64,000 nucleotides of DNA, from positions 86,254-150,253 of the forward strand of contig NZ_QWGR01000012.1 of assembly GCF_003576475.1 (NCBI RefSeq), read 5' to 3'. The notes under the pieces were generated by a model. It was not told the origin of the DNA. It made no database searches and was given only the letters and a program-made list of their open reading frames with translations. The position numbers and the translations under genes were made by a program. Within the stretch, counting starts at the first letter, position 1, and the number at the start of each line of letters is the position of its first letter. Positions 34,261-43,251 of this stretch are shown here, one piece after another. The DNA comes from Maribellus luteus (GTDB taxonomy: Bacteria > Bacteroidota > Bacteroidia > Bacteroidales > Prolixibacteraceae).

Positions 34261-36260
34261 CGTTAAGAATTCAGGGACTGAAGGACGGAGGGATTGAGGG
34301 ATTGAAGGATTGACAGACAGAATGGCGGAGTTACTGTGTAAATGCTTTAATGCGAGAATGCTTGAATCTTTCGCAATGGCTTGTGTTGCTGTGTTGTGCT
34401 CGAAGCTCGGGGCTCGGAGCTTGTAGTTCAGAGTTCAGAGTTCAAAGTTCAGAGTTGCGCTCTTTGCCCAATGCCCTATGCTCTTCGCCCCATGCCCTTT
34501 GCAATTTCTCAATTTGACAATTTAGCAAAGCTCGCAGCGCTTCTTCTTTGTCCCCATTTTCGAGGGGGACGAGGAATTCCGGAGGCTTCGACGACGGAAT
34601 GACGGAGGGGGTGCTGCAGTAGCAGAGTTTAAAGTTTAAAGTTCAGAGTTCAGAGTTGTGCTCTGTGCTTCCTGAAAGAGTTGGCTTCGCAAGCTCGCCA
34701 TGACACCCAAAAAGGGGGTGTTCCGGCAGCGGACAACTACTGACAATTTCCAGTCACGACACCCTATGTCCGCTGCCAAACGAAAACAAAAACGAACGTC
34801 ATTGCGATTCGTCCGTTAGCCAACGGACGGAGAAGCAATCTGAAGGAAAGGTGGTGCTGTGTAGCCGTGTTGCCGTGATGCTGTATCTTGCTCGAAGCTC
34901 ATAGCTCGAAGCTTGTAGTTCAGAGTTCAATGTTCAGAGTTCAGAGTTGTGCTCTGTGCTTCCTGAAAGAGTTGGCTTCGCAAGCTCGCCATGACACCCA
35001 AAAAGGGGGTGTTCCGGCAGCGGACAACTACTGACAATTTCCAGTCACGACACCCTATGTCCGCTGCCAAACGAAAACAAAAACGAACGTCATTGCGATT
35101 CGTCCGTTAGCCAACGGACGGAGAAGCAATCTGAAGGAAAGGTGGTGCTGTGTAGCCGTGTTGCCGTGATGCTGTATCTTGCTCGAAGCTCATAGCTCGA
35201 AGCTTGTAGTTCAGAGTTCAATGTTCAGTGTTCAGAGTTGAGCTCTTTGCAATTTCTCAATTTGACAATTTAGCAAAGCTCGCAGCGCTTCTTCTTTGTC
35301 CCCATTTTCGAGGGGGACGAGGAATTCCGAAGGCTTCGACGACGGAATGACGGAGGGGGTGCTGCAGTCGCAGAGTTCAGAGTTCAGTGTTCAAAGTTGT
35401 GCTCTGTGCTTCCTGAAAGAGTTGGCTTCGCAAGCTCGCCATGACACCAACGAGGGGGTGTTCCGGCAGCGGACAACTGCTGACAATTTCCAGTTACGTC
35501 ACCCTATGTCCGCTGCCAAACGAAAACAAAAACGAGCGTCATTGCGATTCGTCCGGCAGCCGACGGACGGAGAAGCAATCTGACGGAGTTGTGTTGCTGT
35601 GCAGCCGTATTGCCGTGATGCTGTATCTTGCTCGAAGCTCGAAGCTCGCAGCTCATAGCTCGCAGCTTGTAGTTCAGAGTTCAGAGTTCAAAGTTCAGAG
35701 TTGCGCTCTTTGCACTCCGCTCCATGCTCTTTGAAAGAGTTGGCTTCGGTCTCCGCTTGTCCGTCTGCTGACGGGCAGATCCCTCGCCATGACGCCAAAG
35801 GAGAGGTGTTCCGGCAGCGGACAGCAGCTGACAATTTCCAGTTACGACACCCTATGTCCGCTGCCAAACGAAAACAAAAACGGGCGTCATTGCGATTCGT
35901 CCGTTAGCCAACGGATGGAGAAGCAATCTGACGGAGTGGTGTTGCCGTGCAGCTGTTTTGTACTCGCAGCTCATAGCTCGCAGGTAGTTCAAAGTTCAGA
36001 GTTCAAAGTTCAGAGTTGCGCTCTTTGCCCTTTGCTCTTTGCCCTTTGCTTCCTGAAAGAGTTGGCTTCGCAAGCTCGCCATGACGCCAAAGGAGAGGTT
36101 TTCCGGCAGCGGACAGCAGCTAACAATTTCCAGTCACGACATTTTATGTCCGCTGCCAAACGAAAATAAAAACGGGCGTCATTGCGATTCGTCCGTTAGC
36201 CAACGGACGGAGAAGCAATCTGAAGGGGATGTGTTGCTGTTCTGCTGTAAAAGCTCATGG
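34261..36260. repeat. Mosaic repeat array (no genes)
   Basis: About 2 kb without a credible gene. It is built from four ingredients: (1) a 175-200-bp core, seen as copies at 34671-34845, 34962-35136, 35412-35585, 35731-35934 and 36052-36225, all in the same orientation; (2) a 125-bp block at 34501-34625 and 35249-35373 with two differences; (3) 8-bp GTTCAGAG/GTTCAAAG runs; (4) AGCTCATAGCTCGAAGCT-type runs. In each core the perfect arms GGCAGCGGACA and TGTCCGCTGCC (34725-34735 and 34767-34777 in the first) flank a 31-base spacer. The core ends in CGTCCGTT/AACGGACG within CATTGCGA...GAAGCAATCT. Short frames here are not coding. Confidence 0.85.
34641..35228. repeat. Recent 291-bp tandem duplication in the array
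   Basis: 34641-34937 and 34932-35228 appear identical over 297 bp by direct reading, giving a period of 291 bp. The other core copies differ by several substitutions and small indels, so this pair is the youngest. Confidence 0.9.
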
Positions 36261-36284
36261 CTGGCAGCTTATGCTCACATCCGC

Positions 36285-36962
36285 TTAATCGGTCGTATTA
36301 TTTTTTTCGTTCAATAATAGCCGGGCTGCTTTTTTGGCAAAATCAGCGTATCCCTTCTGTTTGCATATATCCAGTAATTCAGCTTCAGACTTGTTTTGGT
36401 AGGCATGGTAAAACTCTTTAACCTTTGCATCAAATTCTTTGGTGGTCAGGAAAGTGTTGCCCATCGTTTTGTCGATGAGAGGTACATGGGTGTGAATCAC
36501 TTTTGGAGTAATGTGTAAGGCACGAATGAGCGTGTCAGGTTTGCAAAGAAGATTGGTAACTACCAGTTTTTGTCTTTCCTCAAAAACAAACAGAAGGTAT
36601 TCATACATTGGGAACTGGTACCTGGAAGAACTGTTCTTGTTTACTTTCACGTGGTACACTTCCTTTAATTTCTCTTTGTTAAACTTAAAATGTTCGTTGT
36701 GTTTTTTAACGAATAAGACTCCGCTGGATTTGTCAATTGAAATCGTTTTTCGGAAGTCGTGAAGGAAGTAGGTAGTGGTTAAAACAATGGGTGGTCCCAC
36801 AAAAACCAGGAATACTATTGAAGTAACTATAAATCCAACATTCGTTAGCTCTTCCGGTTTCGAGATTGCAATTCGAAGCCAAAAGGCTACAAATCCAACG
36901 GCTATTAAAAAGCAGAGGACGAAAATTATCGCAGTATGTATTCTTATTTTATGTATCTCCAT
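36285..36962 (-). CDS. Hypothetical membrane protein with two N-terminal helices
   Basis: 225 residues, no family recognised. Two hydrophobic helices near 9-32 (TAIIFVLCFLIAVGFVAFWL) and 42-67 (FIVTSIVFLVFVGPPIVLTT) lead into a soluble part with a beta-rich segment (about 70-130) that resembles a membrane-associated PH-like domain (ISIDKSSGVLFVKKHNEHFK). The C-terminal AELLDICKQKGYADFAKKAA pattern recurs in unrelated Bacteroidota proteins. It is the nearest gene to the repeat array, on the minus strand, 60 bp past the last core copy. It lies with two lipoprotein genes in an AT-rich block of the same orientation. Confidence 0.65.
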   Translation of the reverse strand: MEIHKIRIHTAIIFVLCFLIAVGFVAFWLRIAISKPEELTNVGFIVTSIVFLVFVGPPIVLTTTYFLHDFRKTISIDKSSGVLFVKKHNEHFKFNKEKLKEVYHVKVNKNSSSRYQFPMYEYLLFVFEERQKLVVTNLLCKPDTLIRALHITPKVIHTHVPLIDKTMGNTFLTTKEFDAKVKEFYHAYQNKSEAELLDICKQKGYADFAKKAARLLLNEKNNTTD

Positions 36963-37114
36963 ACTATTTGGGCTATTGGCGACCTATAAGTTGTCGTTAT
37001 GGGTTTCTAAAAGATTTTTTGTCCGGCCAGCCATAACTGCAATGCGAACCAAAGTAGCAGGGCGCGAACGGCACCGCACCTGGCCTCGTTATGCAACAGG
37101 ACACTTTTTGGGTT
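36963..37114. other. Spacer between the 36285 and 37115 hypothetical genes
   Basis: Distinctly GC-richer than its flanks. Holds CCATAACTG at 37031-37039 and CGTTATG at 37087-37093, a weak inverted pair, and GGCCAG / CTGGCC at 37025-37030 and 37080-37085. The two pairs cross, so a simple hairpin cannot use both. No gene. Confidence 0.35.
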
Positions 37115-37816
37115 TTAATTTATTATATAACAAGGAGTATCTGTTACTTCTGTTTCACCATTTATCAAATCAATCTTTCCTTTAATGCATGAATTTTCTT
37201 CATTTTCATATCCAGCCCAAGCCTCAAGTATTAGATTACCTGTTGACTCATCAACGTAAATTTCGCTTACGCATAAAGTATTTACATTTGAATCTTCAAT
37301 TAATTTATTTAGCGCATCGTCCATTGAAGAGAAATGAATATCTGAGTTTGACACAGAACCTATTCTGGAATTAAAGCGGTTTTGGTTAATCGCGAATCTT
37401 ATTTCATCCTTGGATAAATATTCATTTCTGGGCAATTCAGGATAAAGGTTACTGTCACTTTCAATTTTTACTATAAATTGATCGCAACGATATGCTATAG
37501 CCCAGTCCATCTGAATTTTGTAACAAATTCGGAAAGAAACTCCTTCATTCCAATTATCTATGCTGGACTGACAAAGGATAACATGTTCGTCAAAAAAAGA
37601 ATCGCTCAAACTGTTTTTTTCTTTAAAAAATTCTTTCCAAATATTTAAATAATTCGTGCAGATTTCGGATGTGCAAATTGAATCAATTTTGTAATGATTA
37701 AGATAATCATACTCGTTCTCTTGAAAACATGTAACGGTCCTTTTTTGATTATCTTTTTCACATGACCATATTGAAAAAGCCAAAAGGATGCTGATAAGAA
37801 TAATTCGCCTGTTCAT
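37115..37816 (-). CDS. Hypothetical lipoprotein
   Basis: 233 residues. N-terminus MNRRIILISILLAFSIWSCE is a lipoprotein signal with the lipobox cysteine at C19. The mature part is beta-rich and cysteine-containing (CFQ, CTSEICTNY, CQSS, CYK, CDQ, CVSE, CIKG, CYIIN), so disulphides are likely. Toward the C-terminus YVDESTGNLILEAWAGYENE resembles no family I can name. Strongly AT-rich codon use compared with the metabolic genes of the window supports recent acquisition. Likely outer-membrane or surface location. Confidence 0.68.
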   Translation of the reverse strand: MNRRIILISILLAFSIWSCEKDNQKRTVTCFQENEYDYLNHYKIDSICTSEICTNYLNIWKEFFKEKNSLSDSFFDEHVILCQSSIDNWNEGVSFRICYKIQMDWAIAYRCDQFIVKIESDSNLYPELPRNEYLSKDEIRFAINQNRFNSRIGSVSNSDIHFSSMDDALNKLIEDSNVNTLCVSEIYVDESTGNLILEAWAGYENEENSCIKGKIDLINGETEVTDTPCYIIN

Positions 37817-37973
37817 GATTTTTCTTTTCTCAAAAGATTTATTTAAGGGTCAAATGGTTGCGTCGGTTTTCATTATTTTCCATAACTGTTCGATGTATGA
37901 CTTGTGGCCGAATTTTAGAGTAGTTGGCGCACCACTAAAACCACTCTGCTGTATCTGCGGTTGTTATAGTCAG
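37817..37973. other. Spacer between the 37115 and 37974 hypothetical genes
   Basis: CCATAACTG (37880-37888) and TTGTTATAG (37961-37969) form a weak inverted pair, the same CATAAC...GTTAT pattern as in the spacer at 36963-37114. No gene seen. Confidence 0.35.
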
Positions 37974-38702
37974 TTATTTAATGCTGAATGTTCTTTTCGT
38001 AAAATTTAATTCCATTTCAAAAGGGTACATTTTTGTAAGTGCTTCCTTTTTTTTCGTTTCTAAATTTTCAAATTTTGTATCCCATATTTCAATCGATTTG
38101 TCATTCCAAATAGTTTTATAAACAGAAAACACTTGTCTGATTGTACTTATGTAAGCATCCCAATTCACTTTATTCATATCTTCGGTGATGTCAAGTACTG
38201 TTGTAATTTTTGATACTAAAACAAAACCAAAGTATTTTATTTCTTTTATTTCTCTTTGTGTTGAATTTTCGCTTGTGTCGAACTGGGAAAATTTGGTTTT
38301 TAAATCATTTGAAAAGACAGATATTTCAATTGGTTGTTTATTGCGGGTTAAGCCATTTTTACCCAAGGTTAAAAGGTATGTATTTCTTTCTTGTATATAA
38401 TAGTCTCCAGTGTCTTCATTTGTATTTACAAAAATTGGATACATACCGTTGTCAGGATATGGTTCTATTGCGATATTGACTAAGCTAATCTGTTGATTTA
38501 GTCCTATTAATGAATCTAATTTTCCGTAAACAAAGTCTTTTTTATCAGTATTGGGAAATTCAATTAGGAAGTTAACAAGACTTTCAACTTTAAGACCTCC
38601 TGAGATTTGGTTCCAAGTCTTATTTTCTTTTTCGATTATTTTATTACTACAGCCTAATGATATTAGAAATACAAAAATCAGTATGTAATTTGCTCTTTTC
38701 AT
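37974..38702 (-). CDS. Hypothetical lipoprotein
   Basis: 242 residues. N-terminus MKRANYILIFVFLISLGCSN is a lipoprotein signal with the lipobox LISLGC, cysteine at C18. The rest is alternating beta and helical; LVNFLIEFPNTDKKDFVYGK, WNQISGGLKVESL and NTYLLTLGKNGLTRNKQPIEI are not a family I recognise. AT-rich like the other two hypotheticals of this block. It is nearest to the second repeat copy (38903-39105). Confidence 0.68.
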   Translation of the reverse strand: MKRANYILIFVFLISLGCSNKIIEKENKTWNQISGGLKVESLVNFLIEFPNTDKKDFVYGKLDSLIGLNQQISLVNIAIEPYPDNGMYPIFVNTNEDTGDYYIQERNTYLLTLGKNGLTRNKQPIEISVFSNDLKTKFSQFDTSENSTQREIKEIKYFGFVLVSKITTVLDITEDMNKVNWDAYISTIRQVFSVYKTIWNDKSIEIWDTKFENLETKKKEALTKMYPFEMELNFTKRTFSIK

Positions 38703-39190
38703 GATTGGCTGTAATTACTGAATTTCTCCTGCCTGTTTTTGTGCTGTTTGCATTTGCGTATTCAAGGCCCCTGGTTTTTTATGTGTTCTAAAAGTAAACA
38801 TAAAAAGTATTTCCGCTGCGGGGAAGCGTATGTTTTTGGTCAGGGTTTCGTGTTCAATGTTCAGAGTTGAGCTCTTGTGCTCCACTCAATTTATCCATGC
38901 ACCCTGAAAAGATGGCTTCGGTCTCCGCTTGTCCGTCTGCTGACGGGCGGCTCTCTCGCCATGACGCCGGGGTGGGGGTGTTCCGGCAGCGGACAGCTGC
39001 TTACAATTTACAGTCACGACACCTTATGTCCGCTGCCACATGAAAACAAAAACGAAGGTCATTGCGATTCGTCCGTTAGCCAACGGACGGAGAAGCAATC
39101 TGAAGGAAAGGTGGTGCTGTGTAGCCGTGTTGCCGTGTCGCTGTTTTGTACTCGCAGCTCGAGGCTCATAGCTCGCAGCTTTTCTTATTA
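38703..39190. repeat. Outlying copy of the array core
   Basis: 38903-39105 repeats the array core: GCTTCGGTCTCCGCTTGTCC through GGCAGCGGACA, TGTCCGCTGCC, CATTGCGATTCGTCCGTTAG and AGAAGCAATCTGAAGG. Its first arm has the longer version (with GTCCGTC...GACGGGC) also seen in copy 35731-35934. It is followed by AGCTCGAGGCTCATAGCTCG. Same orientation as the array, no gene. Confidence 0.85.
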
Positions 39191-39194
39191 ACCC

Positions 39195-39228
39195 AATAAA
39201 AAACTACCGAAGCAAGCCCCGGTAGTTT
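39195..39228 (-). terminator. Terminator of the VOC-family gene
   Basis: AAACTACCG (39201-39209) and CGGTAGTTT (39220-39228) form a perfect 9-bp stem with a 10-base loop. On the minus strand TTTTTATTGG follows. Confidence 0.85.
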
Positions 39229-39251
39229 AAAAGTTGTATCCGTAATGTCGA

Positions 39252-39635
39252 TTATTGCCGCGAATGCAAAGCGATGCGGTTGCCTTCCGAATCGATGAGC
39301 AAAGCCATAAAGCCGTATTCGTCCGAAATCTTTGTTTTGGGCTGAATCACTTTTCCGCCGGCGGCTTCCACACGCGCGAGTTCATTGGCCAGGTCGCCCG
39401 AATGAGCGGTAAGGTAAATCAAAACTCCGTCGGTGGAGGGCTTGTAATATTCGGCATGACAAACCAGCGAACCGGGTGCTCCCAGGCCGTCTTCCTTCCA
39501 CGGAAACCACGCCATGTCGAGCGGCCCCATCTGGTGACGTTCCATTTTCAGGTCCAACACTTGCTCGTAAAAAGCCTGGGCTCGTTCCATGTTGCTTACC
39601 GGAATCTCGAACCAACCTACTGCATTGTTTTTCAT
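39252..39635 (-). CDS. VOC (glyoxalase/dioxygenase superfamily) protein
   Basis: 127 residues, one vicinal-oxygen-chelate module: two beta-alpha-beta-beta-beta units, the first NAVGWFEIPVSNMERAQAFY with the usual FYEQVLDL helix, the second GVLIYLTAHSGDLANELARV. The C-terminal half has DEYGFMALLIDSEGNRIALH, the typical end with a metal-binding glutamate position and final histidine. Members can be isomerases, dioxygenases or resistance proteins, so no substrate can be given. It is a single gene with its own terminator. Confidence 0.9.
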   Translation of the reverse strand: MKNNAVGWFEIPVSNMERAQAFYEQVLDLKMERHQMGPLDMAWFPWKEDGLGAPGSLVCHAEYYKPSTDGVLIYLTAHSGDLANELARVEAAGGKVIQPKTKISDEYGFMALLIDSEGNRIALHSRQ

Positions 39636-39700
39636 CTGTTATTCGTTTTAAGGTGATGGTACTTAGAGAACAAGCGGTTACCCGATAAGTTTGAAGCGCC

Positions 39701-42700
39701 TTATTCTTTTAACAGTTCTTTTACCGCGGCTTCAATCTGCTGGTCGCGGCCTTTGGCCATTTCTCCCGGTTCGTTCATTACGCGGATATCGGGCTCCAGC
39801 TGGTTGTTTTCGAGGAAGGGGCCATCCAAAGGTTTCCAGCCGCCCATCGGAATTCCAAACACCAGCGAGGGATCGATCTGCGTTTCCCACCACACAAAAG
39901 TTCCGGTACCGGGAACCGGCATTCCGAGGTTTTTCCCAACGCCTTTTATTTTGTAGGCCACCGGGAAAAGGTGTGCATCGGAATAGTTGCTTTCGCCCAT
40001 CACCACAATCGATGGTTTGGTCCATTTATCACGGGGCTGCGAACCAATGTACTGGCCGTGCGGAATAACGTCCATGTATTTTTTGCCGTTCAGAAAATCG
40101 GAAAGCACATCGTGGAGGTTGCCGCCGCCGTTAAACCGGGTGTCCACCACCAGCGCATCGGCAGAAACAAAGCGCCCCAGCGCTTCTTCGTACACCACGC
40201 GCATGCTGGCATCGTTCATTCCGCGCACATGCACATAGCCCAGTTTGCCGTTCGAGAGTTTTACCACTTCGTCGCGGCGGGTTTTCACCCAGCGTTGGTA
40301 AAGCAGTTCATATTCTTCGCCCTGCGAAATGGGTTTGACCACTTCCTGCCAGCGTTCGCCCGATTCAGGATTGTACAGATCGAGCAGTACGTTGTCGCCC
40401 TTTTTCCGGTTCAGAAACTGGTAAAAATCAACGGCAGCGGTGAGTTCGTTCCCGTCGATCTTTTCGAGAATGTTTCCGGCCCTGATTTTCAGGGATGCCT
40501 TATCGGCAGGGCCTTCCTGCAGTACTTCAGCAATTTTCAGCCCGTTGCCTGTGTAGTCGTAATCATAAAGCAAACCCAGCGAACTGGTTTCATCGGCCTG
40601 CTTGTCGTCGTGACGGTAGCGGCCCCCCGTATGCGAAGCGTTCAGCTCGCCCAGCATTTCGCTCAGCAGCTCGGCAAAGTCGTAATTGTTGTTGATATCG
40701 GGGAGGAATTTCCGGTACACCTCATAATAGTAAGGCCAGTCTACCCCCTGCATATCCTGCACATAGAATTTCTCGCGCACCTGGCGCCAGCAGTGGTCGA
40801 AAATGTATTCCCGCTCGCGGTCGGTTTGCAGCAGCATTTCGCCCGATGTTTTGATCGGCTTGCTTTTCCCGTCGCTTACGGTCACGGTCATGGGTTTTCC
40901 ATCCGCCAGGATAAACAGGAATTTACCATCGTCAGAGAGTTCCATCGAAGCCCGGTTGGCGTCTATTTTGGAGAAAAGCTTGGTTTCTTTGGTACGCAGA
41001 TCCATCGAGTACAGATCGCATTTTTCGTCGTAACGGGTCAGGAAGAAAAGCTTGTCGCCTTTTTCCGACAATACCCAGTCCGAAAGGGAAGAAGGCCGCT
41101 GTGTCAGCCGCACTTTCCGGTCGGTGAGGTTTTCCCAGTCGAATTTCAGGTCTTCCACTTTCTCTTTTTTCTCTTTCTCCTCGTCTTCCGTTTTGGCTTT
41201 TTTCTTGTCTTTATCTTTGCCGTCGTCTTTGTCCTTGTCTTTGTCCTTGTCCTTTTTCTCTTTTAGCTCTTTGACCAGTTCGGCTTCTTCTTTCGATAGT
41301 TTGAAATCGTCAAAGGCAGCCTGGGTGAAGAACATTGCATACACATCGCCGCTGCTAAACCTGCCTTGCTCCGAACGGTTGGCTTCGCGCGTCGAGACAT
41401 AGATCATCATTTTTCCGTCGGTCGACCATTTGCCTCCGAAATCATCGTAACCGCTTTTGGTAAGGTTTCTTACTGTGCCGTCACCCGATGCACTGACCAG
41501 TCCCACTTCGTCCTGAAAAATATTTTCCTTGGGGCCAAACCTTACCAGCAACCATTTGCTGTCGGGCGCCCAGGCAAAATACTGGTCTCCGTCGGCGTAC
41601 GAATAGTTGTTTTCGGGCGCCAAAACCATCCTCGATTTTTTGCTTTCGAGGTTGATCACTTTCAGGGTTGTACGGTTTTCGAGGTAGGCCACTTCTTTTC
41701 CGTCGGGCGAATATTCGGGTTGAAATTCTTCCGCTTTGGTGGCAACTACCACATCCTCCTTCAATAGGGTCGACATGTAGAAATAAGGTTCTTCGTCGCG
41801 CACCAGCGATTGGGTGTAGATGTTCCAGCTGCTGTCGGTTTCGGCGGCATACACCAGCGATTTCCCGTCGGGACTAAAACTTACGCTTCGTTCCTGGCGC
41901 GCAGTGTTGGTAATGCGTTTGGTGGTGCCGTGCTCAATGCTGCTCACGTATATTTCGCCCCTGAAAACATAGGCGAATTCTTTTCCGTTGGGCGACAGGC
42001 GTGCCTCGGTGAAGTTGTTCACCGGAATTGGCCGGGCCAGGTTGTCTCGGCCATCGTAAGCAATCTGAATGTTTATTTTTTGAGGCTGTCCGCCTTCTTT
42101 TAGGGTGTAAATAGCTCCGTCGTATCCAAAACAGAGGGTGTTGTCGCCGGCTTTGGTCAGAAAGCGAACCGGATTTTTTTCAAAGTGGGTAATCGCCGTT
42201 TTTTGCGCAGGATTGCTCACCGAGCTTTTGTAAACGTTGTACGATCCGCTTTCTTCGGTGAGGTAGTAAAACGCATCGTTGTCGATAAACACCGGGTTGC
42301 GGTCTTCGCCGGCAAAGTCAGAAAGTTGCTTGTATTCTTTTGAGCTCACATTGTACACCCAAATGTCGCGGGTAACGGCCGATGTGTGGTGTTTTCTCCA
42401 TTCATCTTCATAACCTTTCCGGTCGTGAAAAATGAGCTGGCTGCCATCGGGACTGTAAACGGCGTCGTAGGCAGGGGAGGTGAGGATCTGGTTCACCCGT
42501 CCGCCTTTTACCGGAACGCTGTACAACTCGGGCATCACCCGGTTCGGAAACTGAACGTTGGTGTGCCTGTCCTGGCGAATGGAAGTAAAAACCACTTCCG
42601 AATCGTCGGGTGTGAAGGTGCTTGGAACTTCTCCGTTGGAGTGGTAGGTCAAACGTTGGGCTTCACCGCCTTCGGCCGGCATAACAAACACATCGAAATA

Positions 42701-42964
42701 GCCAAAGCGGTCCGACGCAAACGCAATTTGCTGGCCGTCGTGGCTCCATACAGCCGAAAATTCGTAGCCATCGCTCAGGGTTAGCGGAACGGCGGTTCCT
42801 CCCGAAGCAGGTACTTTGTAAATGTCGCCTTTGTAGTTAAAAAGGATGGTACTTCCATCAGGCGAAATGGCCGGATAACGCAGCCAGGATGGATTGTCCT
42901 GTGCGAAGGAGTTCAGTACGAAAAAAACGGTGCAAAGGAGGAGGAGGGAGATCTTTTTTTCCAT
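39701..42964 (-). CDS. Tricorn-like S41 protease with beta-propeller and PDZ
   Basis: 1087 residues. Signal peptide (1-21, ending SFAQ), then a long PD40-type beta-propeller region (about 25-550) of ISPDG, FTPDDSE, YSPDGKE and FSPDGK repeats; a Lys/Asp/Glu low-complexity linker (about 565-605, KDKDKDKDDGKDKDKKK); a second propeller-like part to about 720; a PDZ domain at about 780-860; and the S41 catalytic domain. Active-site candidates are NASHTG (His), ESNYSDAH (nucleophile Ser) and FVWWETQ (Glu), matching the tricorn arrangement. It is an exported or periplasmic peptidase acting on peptides from protein breakdown. Confidence 0.92.
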   Translation of the reverse strand: MEKKISLLLLCTVFFVLNSFAQDNPSWLRYPAISPDGSTILFNYKGDIYKVPASGGTAVPLTLSDGYEFSAVWSHDGQQIAFASDRFGYFDVFVMPAEGGEAQRLTYHSNGEVPSTFTPDDSEVVFTSIRQDRHTNVQFPNRVMPELYSVPVKGGRVNQILTSPAYDAVYSPDGSQLIFHDRKGYEDEWRKHHTSAVTRDIWVYNVSSKEYKQLSDFAGEDRNPVFIDNDAFYYLTEESGSYNVYKSSVSNPAQKTAITHFEKNPVRFLTKAGDNTLCFGYDGAIYTLKEGGQPQKINIQIAYDGRDNLARPIPVNNFTEARLSPNGKEFAYVFRGEIYVSSIEHGTTKRITNTARQERSVSFSPDGKSLVYAAETDSSWNIYTQSLVRDEEPYFYMSTLLKEDVVVATKAEEFQPEYSPDGKEVAYLENRTTLKVINLESKKSRMVLAPENNYSYADGDQYFAWAPDSKWLLVRFGPKENIFQDEVGLVSASGDGTVRNLTKSGYDDFGGKWSTDGKMMIYVSTREANRSEQGRFSSGDVYAMFFTQAAFDDFKLSKEEAELVKELKEKKDKDKDKDKDDGKDKDKKKAKTEDEEKEKKEKVEDLKFDWENLTDRKVRLTQRPSSLSDWVLSEKGDKLFFLTRYDEKCDLYSMDLRTKETKLFSKIDANRASMELSDDGKFLFILADGKPMTVTVSDGKSKPIKTSGEMLLQTDREREYIFDHCWRQVREKFYVQDMQGVDWPYYYEVYRKFLPDINNNYDFAELLSEMLGELNASHTGGRYRHDDKQADETSSLGLLYDYDYTGNGLKIAEVLQEGPADKASLKIRAGNILEKIDGNELTAAVDFYQFLNRKKGDNVLLDLYNPESGERWQEVVKPISQGEEYELLYQRWVKTRRDEVVKLSNGKLGYVHVRGMNDASMRVVYEEALGRFVSADALVVDTRFNGGGNLHDVLSDFLNGKKYMDVIPHGQYIGSQPRDKWTKPSIVVMGESNYSDAHLFPVAYKIKGVGKNLGMPVPGTGTFVWWETQIDPSLVFGIPMGGWKPLDGPFLENNQLEPDIRVMNEPGEMAKGRDQQIEAAVKELLKE

Positions 42965-43251
42965 AAGTCTAATTTTATGTTAGCAGAAAATCACATTAAT
43001 AACATTTTTAATTAGAGGAGGTTGAGTAAAATGAATTACAATTTTTTTGTATTTATCTCTTAAAGTTACCGATCATTTTCTTAAAAAACAGCTGTGGAGG
43101 TATTTTTTTCCGGTGGCTGTTCCGGTGGAAGTCGGATGACAGGTTTCTGTTGCCGGGGCGATTTATTGCAAAGGATGTAACGGATGAAAAGATTGAGCGT
43201 CATAAGGAAGTAAAACATTGTAAAACAGAAACTAACTTAAATCAATCGGTC

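Noticed and set aside
34261..36260. Several open frames of 60-126 codons in the repeat array
   Set aside because: They consist of repeat units translated in different phases, are re-used from copy to copy with frameshifts, and resemble no protein.
34261..36260. CRISPR array
   Set aside because: Repeat units are 175-300 bp, not 24-40 bp; there are no regular unique spacers and no cas genes.
39971..41266. 431-codon plus-strand frame
   Set aside because: Antisense of the tricorn-like protease gene, whose signal peptide, propeller, PDZ and S41 motifs fix the real frame.
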